Part shown: positions 61,766 to 64,000 of the stretch, in pieces | Layout of the letters: every line of letters begins with the position of its first letter | Numbering within the stretch: position 1 is the stretch's first letter | NCBI GenBank assembly: GCA_013399015.1 | Contig: VWZX01010273.1 | Span: 4,282,095-4,346,094 of the forward strand | Direction of reading: 5' to 3' | Source: Galbula dea | Lineage: Eukaryota > Chordata > Aves > Piciformes > Galbulidae | Length of the DNA stretch: 64,000 nt | The notes under the pieces: generated by a model | The model's database searches: none | Told to the model about the DNA's origin: nothing | Seen by the model: the letters and a program-made list of their open reading frames with translations, nothing else | Made by a program: the position numbers and the translations under genes

Positions 61766-61897
61766 CCCCTCTTTTGCTGTCATTGACATTTAAACTGTGT
61801 GGCAGGTTCTTGCGTGGAAATTGGCGACCGGAGCCGCCAGGTACCTCCTCCCGGCCTCGGGACCACCGCTCCCGGGCCCGTCCGCACCCGCTGACAG
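61765..61897 (+). other. Probable first exon (5' untranslated) of an unnamed gene
   Basis: The exon follows the promoter and ends at a strong splice donor, GACAG|GTAAAG (GT at 61,898). An upstream alternative donor, CCAG|GTACCT, lies at 61,840. No start codon with a credible frame lies inside, so it is most likely untranslated. It contains TGTCATTGACA (61,778-61,788), two inverted TGACA cores as bound by TALE homeodomain proteins (MEIS/TGIF type). Coding exons must lie beyond 64,000. The gene is not identifiable from this exon; a developmental transcription factor is likely from context. The exact start is inferred, not seen. Confidence 0.55.
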
Positions 61898-62078
61898 GTA
61901 AAGTCTCAGCGCGCTCGACCCCTCATCCCATTACCCTCGGCCCCGCGCCCCGACGCGGGGTTTGTCCCTGCTGCTGGCCCGACGGGAGGAGCCGGACAAT
62001 CCGACCCTGGGCAGCCGGACACCCCCAACCTGCGGGGTGGGAAAGCAAGGAGAGCGGGTCTGCAGCCCGGCACAACAG

Positions 62079-62130
62079 GTGGGGATGGGAGGGAGGGAGA
62101 AAGGGAGGGAGGAAAGAAAGGAGGGAGCGG
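62079..62130. repeat. Purine (GGGA)n tract
   Basis: GGTGGGGATGGGAGGGAGGG followed by GAAAGGGAGGGAGGAAAG-type sequence, just inside the putative first intron. Quadruplex-prone on the + strand. Confidence 0.85.
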
Positions 62131-62304
62131 CTCCGGCCGCTGCCCGCCAGTCGGAGGGGGCGCCCCGGGGCGGAGGGGGGCGGCCGGCGGGGCAAGCCTC
62201 TTCCCAAACTTCCCCCCCCCGACGCGGGCGGCGCAGCCCCTTACCCTCCCCTTCCCTCCGCCCCGTGACCCGGGCCCCACTCACTCGCCGTTACCCGTCT
62301 CTAG

Positions 62305-62487
62305 CGACGGGGGCAGCTGCGGGTTACCTCGCTTGTCGGAGGCCGCGCTCCGCGGCCCGGAGCAGCCAACTGCCGGCTCGGACCTCAGTCCAGATGGACG
62401 GGGAGGCAACAGGACACGGAGGGTCCGGCACGGCGGGTCCGGCCACCCCCGCGGAGAGGCGCGGAAAGGCGGGCTGGCGACGGGCAG
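62305..62487 (+). other. Possible alternative early exon with short coding start
   Basis: A second strong donor, GGGCAG|GTGAGG, places an exon end at 62,487. An ATG at 62,394 in fair context (CCAGATGG) opens a frame MDGEATGHGGSGTAGPATPA... that runs 31 codons to this donor. A weak acceptor (CCCGTCTCTAG, ending 62,304) could start the exon; alternatively it is an alternative first exon. The peptide matches nothing I recognise, and G+C-rich DNA yields such frames by chance. Confidence 0.22.
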
Positions 62488-62689
62488 GTGAGGCGAAGAG
62501 AGCTGTCGTCGGGGACCTCGTACCAGCTGCCCTTCCCTGGTTACGGCCGGGGTTCGCCAGGCGCCGCGAAGTCTCGGTCGCCCTGCTCGGGCTGAGGAAG
62601 CTTCCGTAGCCGAGAGGCGACCACCTCTCGGCCCCCAAACTCAGGCTTGGCTTCCCAGCCCTAAGTGCCTCTGCTAACTCAGGACGTCA

Positions 62690-63190
62690 GTGAGAGAGAG
62701 AGATAACCTAGAAAGGTCGTTCTTCTTCCGAAATAATACAAAACCATGTTAACAGCTTAAAACCTAAAACACTGCTTACCTGTCTTCGAGCATTTCCAAA
62801 TATCCCTTATCATACTTTAGCGGAAACGTTCCCTGTGATGCTTCACTATAATATACCAGTAAATGGACATTCTCCTTCAGTAATAAATCAAACACCATCT
62901 ATCTCAGATCCTCCTCCCTAATTAGAGATGTTTATTGGAGATGGTGTTTATCCAGCTGTCATGCCGAGAAAAAGCTGTGACATAATTACCTCTGACCAGA
63001 TAGTCTTTTATATGCATATATCGCTGACATATAAAGCAATCCGTTTGCATTAAAAATTACAAGATCAAATGTTGATTTTAGCCGATATAATAATATTTCT
63101 GGCCACAAAATTAATTGACACTCAATTTTCAGGCTCTCCAAATTACGAATCTTGCTATTTAAACTTTCTTTTTAGAAATTCAATGAGCGG
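62690..63190. promoter_or_regulatory. Candidate conserved non-coding block in putative intron 1
   Basis: Abrupt switch from CpG island to unique A+T-rich sequence: CTAATTAGAGATGTTTATTGG (near 62,920), ACATAATTACC (near 62,980), TATGCATATATCG, GCATTAAAAATTAC and AAATTAATTGACAC (near 63,108). Many homeodomain and octamer-like cores, no repeats, no coding frame. Strong enhancer-like texture. Confidence 0.45.
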
Positions 63191-63535
63191 CTCCACCGAA
63201 AGGATAGACAGAGGGAAAAGTACCCTGCAAACTTGCCGCGGTAAATAAAATGTGCCAGCTAAAAGCAGAAGATCCCTCAACCCCCCTCATCCTAGTAACG
63301 CAGTTGACGTGAATCCGAGTTTTTCCATCGGTTCCTCGTGGTTTGCCAAATTTAGGTTTTGCTGCTAATTCGGGAGGCCAGAGGAGCCCTAGATGAGAGA
63401 GACGCGAGAGCGGGGACACCCTACCCCACCCCCTTTATTTGTCAGCCCCGCACCTCGGCAGGGCCAGCGCGGTGCTGGCTCACTTGGTTTCGTGGCGTTG
63501 GCAGCGATTGCGGAACCATCTGCGCGGGGCTGCCA
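63191..63535. other. Mixed sequence, no feature recognised
   Basis: Moderate G+C, a few CpGs, and short chance frames on both strands. Nothing supportable. Confidence 0.5.
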
Positions 63536-63990
63536 GAGAGCCTTGATAAGCTCCGAATTACTCTGTAATTGAAAATATATTTTTGGGAAAGGCTGGTTTT
63601 ACAAATATCAAGGGTGCAGGCTTTTGATCCTTCTGCTGCCTGTGTTCTCCAGTTGCTAATAAAACTCCCATTGAGCTCCTTAGTGGCTTGATTAACAGGC
63701 AGATTAACTGTTACTGGGGTTTTGAACAGCTTGTCCCAATCAATAGCATTTAAAAAGCCCGTCAGGATGCGCTAAGCTTCCAACCCTCCTTTTCTGAGGG
63801 ATTTTCCAGCGGGTCCAGTTGCATGATACTTTTCACGTATATATAATCAAAGGCTTTATCGTACAGGAAGATGTATATTTGTCTTTTAGTTTCAGGGCGA
63901 TTTCGGCAGGGTCCAGAAAGCCTTTTTTTATCCTTCCTCACAAAGCTGTGCTTTATGCAAAAGGCCAACATAAGAGGTTAAATCGATTCC
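63536..63990. promoter_or_regulatory. Candidate conserved non-coding block with TCF-like sites
   Basis: Contains CCTTGAT (63,541-63,547), ATCAAGG (63,607-63,613) and CTTTTGATCC (63,621-63,630), which resemble TCF/LEF sites. Also present are CTGTAATTG (63,563-63,571), GATTAACAGGCAGATTAACTG (near 63,690) and CAATCAAT (63,737-63,744). No repeat and no coding frame. Wnt responsiveness is only a suggestion from motifs. Confidence 0.42.
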
Positions 63991-64000
63991 AAACTTTTTG

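Larger units (their letters stand above)
61040..62640. promoter_or_regulatory. Main CpG island (around the promoter)
   Basis: About 1.6 kb of CpG-dense sequence surrounding the promoter and first exon. It includes two pentanucleotide arrays, a purine tract and two strong + strand splice donors (61,897 and 62,487). Long CpG islands of this kind commonly mark developmental regulator genes; that inference is from context. Confidence 0.85.

Noticed and set aside
61962..62609. 215-codon open frame on +, the longest in the window
   Set aside because: Lies in very G+C-rich DNA, crosses two good splice donors and a purine tract, with Arg/Gly/Pro/Ala bias and rival frames on both strands. Only the short piece from 62,394 to the donor at 62,487 was kept, as a weak possibility.
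1..64000. CRISPR arrays, operons, phage or plasmid features
   Set aside because: No regularly spaced direct repeats or bacterial gene organisation. The CR1 elements, CpG islands and splice-site context are vertebrate.
1..64000. tRNA, rRNA or known microRNA genes
   Set aside because: No cloverleaf with A/B box spacing, rRNA segment or familiar microRNA mature sequence was recognised by eye. A covariance-model scan would be decisive.

Overview
The window looks like bird genomic DNA. The best evidence is several copies of the CR1 LINE family, whose 3' ends carry the typical sequence (CCCTTCCAACCC followed by ATTCTGTGATT repeats), at 11.26-11.70, 17.78-18.04, 19.56-20.20 and 49.92-50.01 kb. There are also much older LINE relics with readable reverse-transcriptase motifs. 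No mammalian Alu, L1 or B element is seen.

From 1 to about 52 kb I find no protein-coding gene. All long open frames there are short, have no recognisable domain, and overlap others on several frames and both strands. This part reads as a gene desert: A+T-rich unique sequence, a few LINE remnants, small tandem repeats, two notable inverted repeats, and scattered blocks (about 34.0, 38.5, 41.5-42.2 and 48.5 kb) that look like non-coding regulatory DNA. That reading is inference, because I cannot measure conservation.

From about 52.4 kb the character changes. Blocks of repeat-free, TAAT-rich sequence alternate with CpG-rich blocks (55.1-55.4, 56.4-57.6, 59.7-60.1, 60.5-62.6 kb). At 61.68-61.90 kb sits a convincing promoter: a perfect CRE (TGACGTCA), a GC box, a CCAAT box and a TATA-like ATATTAA in the usual order. 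It is followed by a probable non-coding first exon ending in a strong splice donor (CAG|GTAAAG). A second strong donor lies at 62,487. The gene would run on the + strand and out of the window; its coding exons are not here. A desert with candidate regulatory blocks, leading into a large CpG island, is the usual setting of a developmental transcription-factor gene. I cannot name the gene from the sequence. PITX2 is a guess from faint recollection of its upstream region and should not be treated as an assignment.

An assembly uncertainty is marked by one N at 61,545. It lies between a (GGGCC)n and an (ACCGG)n array, about 100-200 bp upstream of the promoter.
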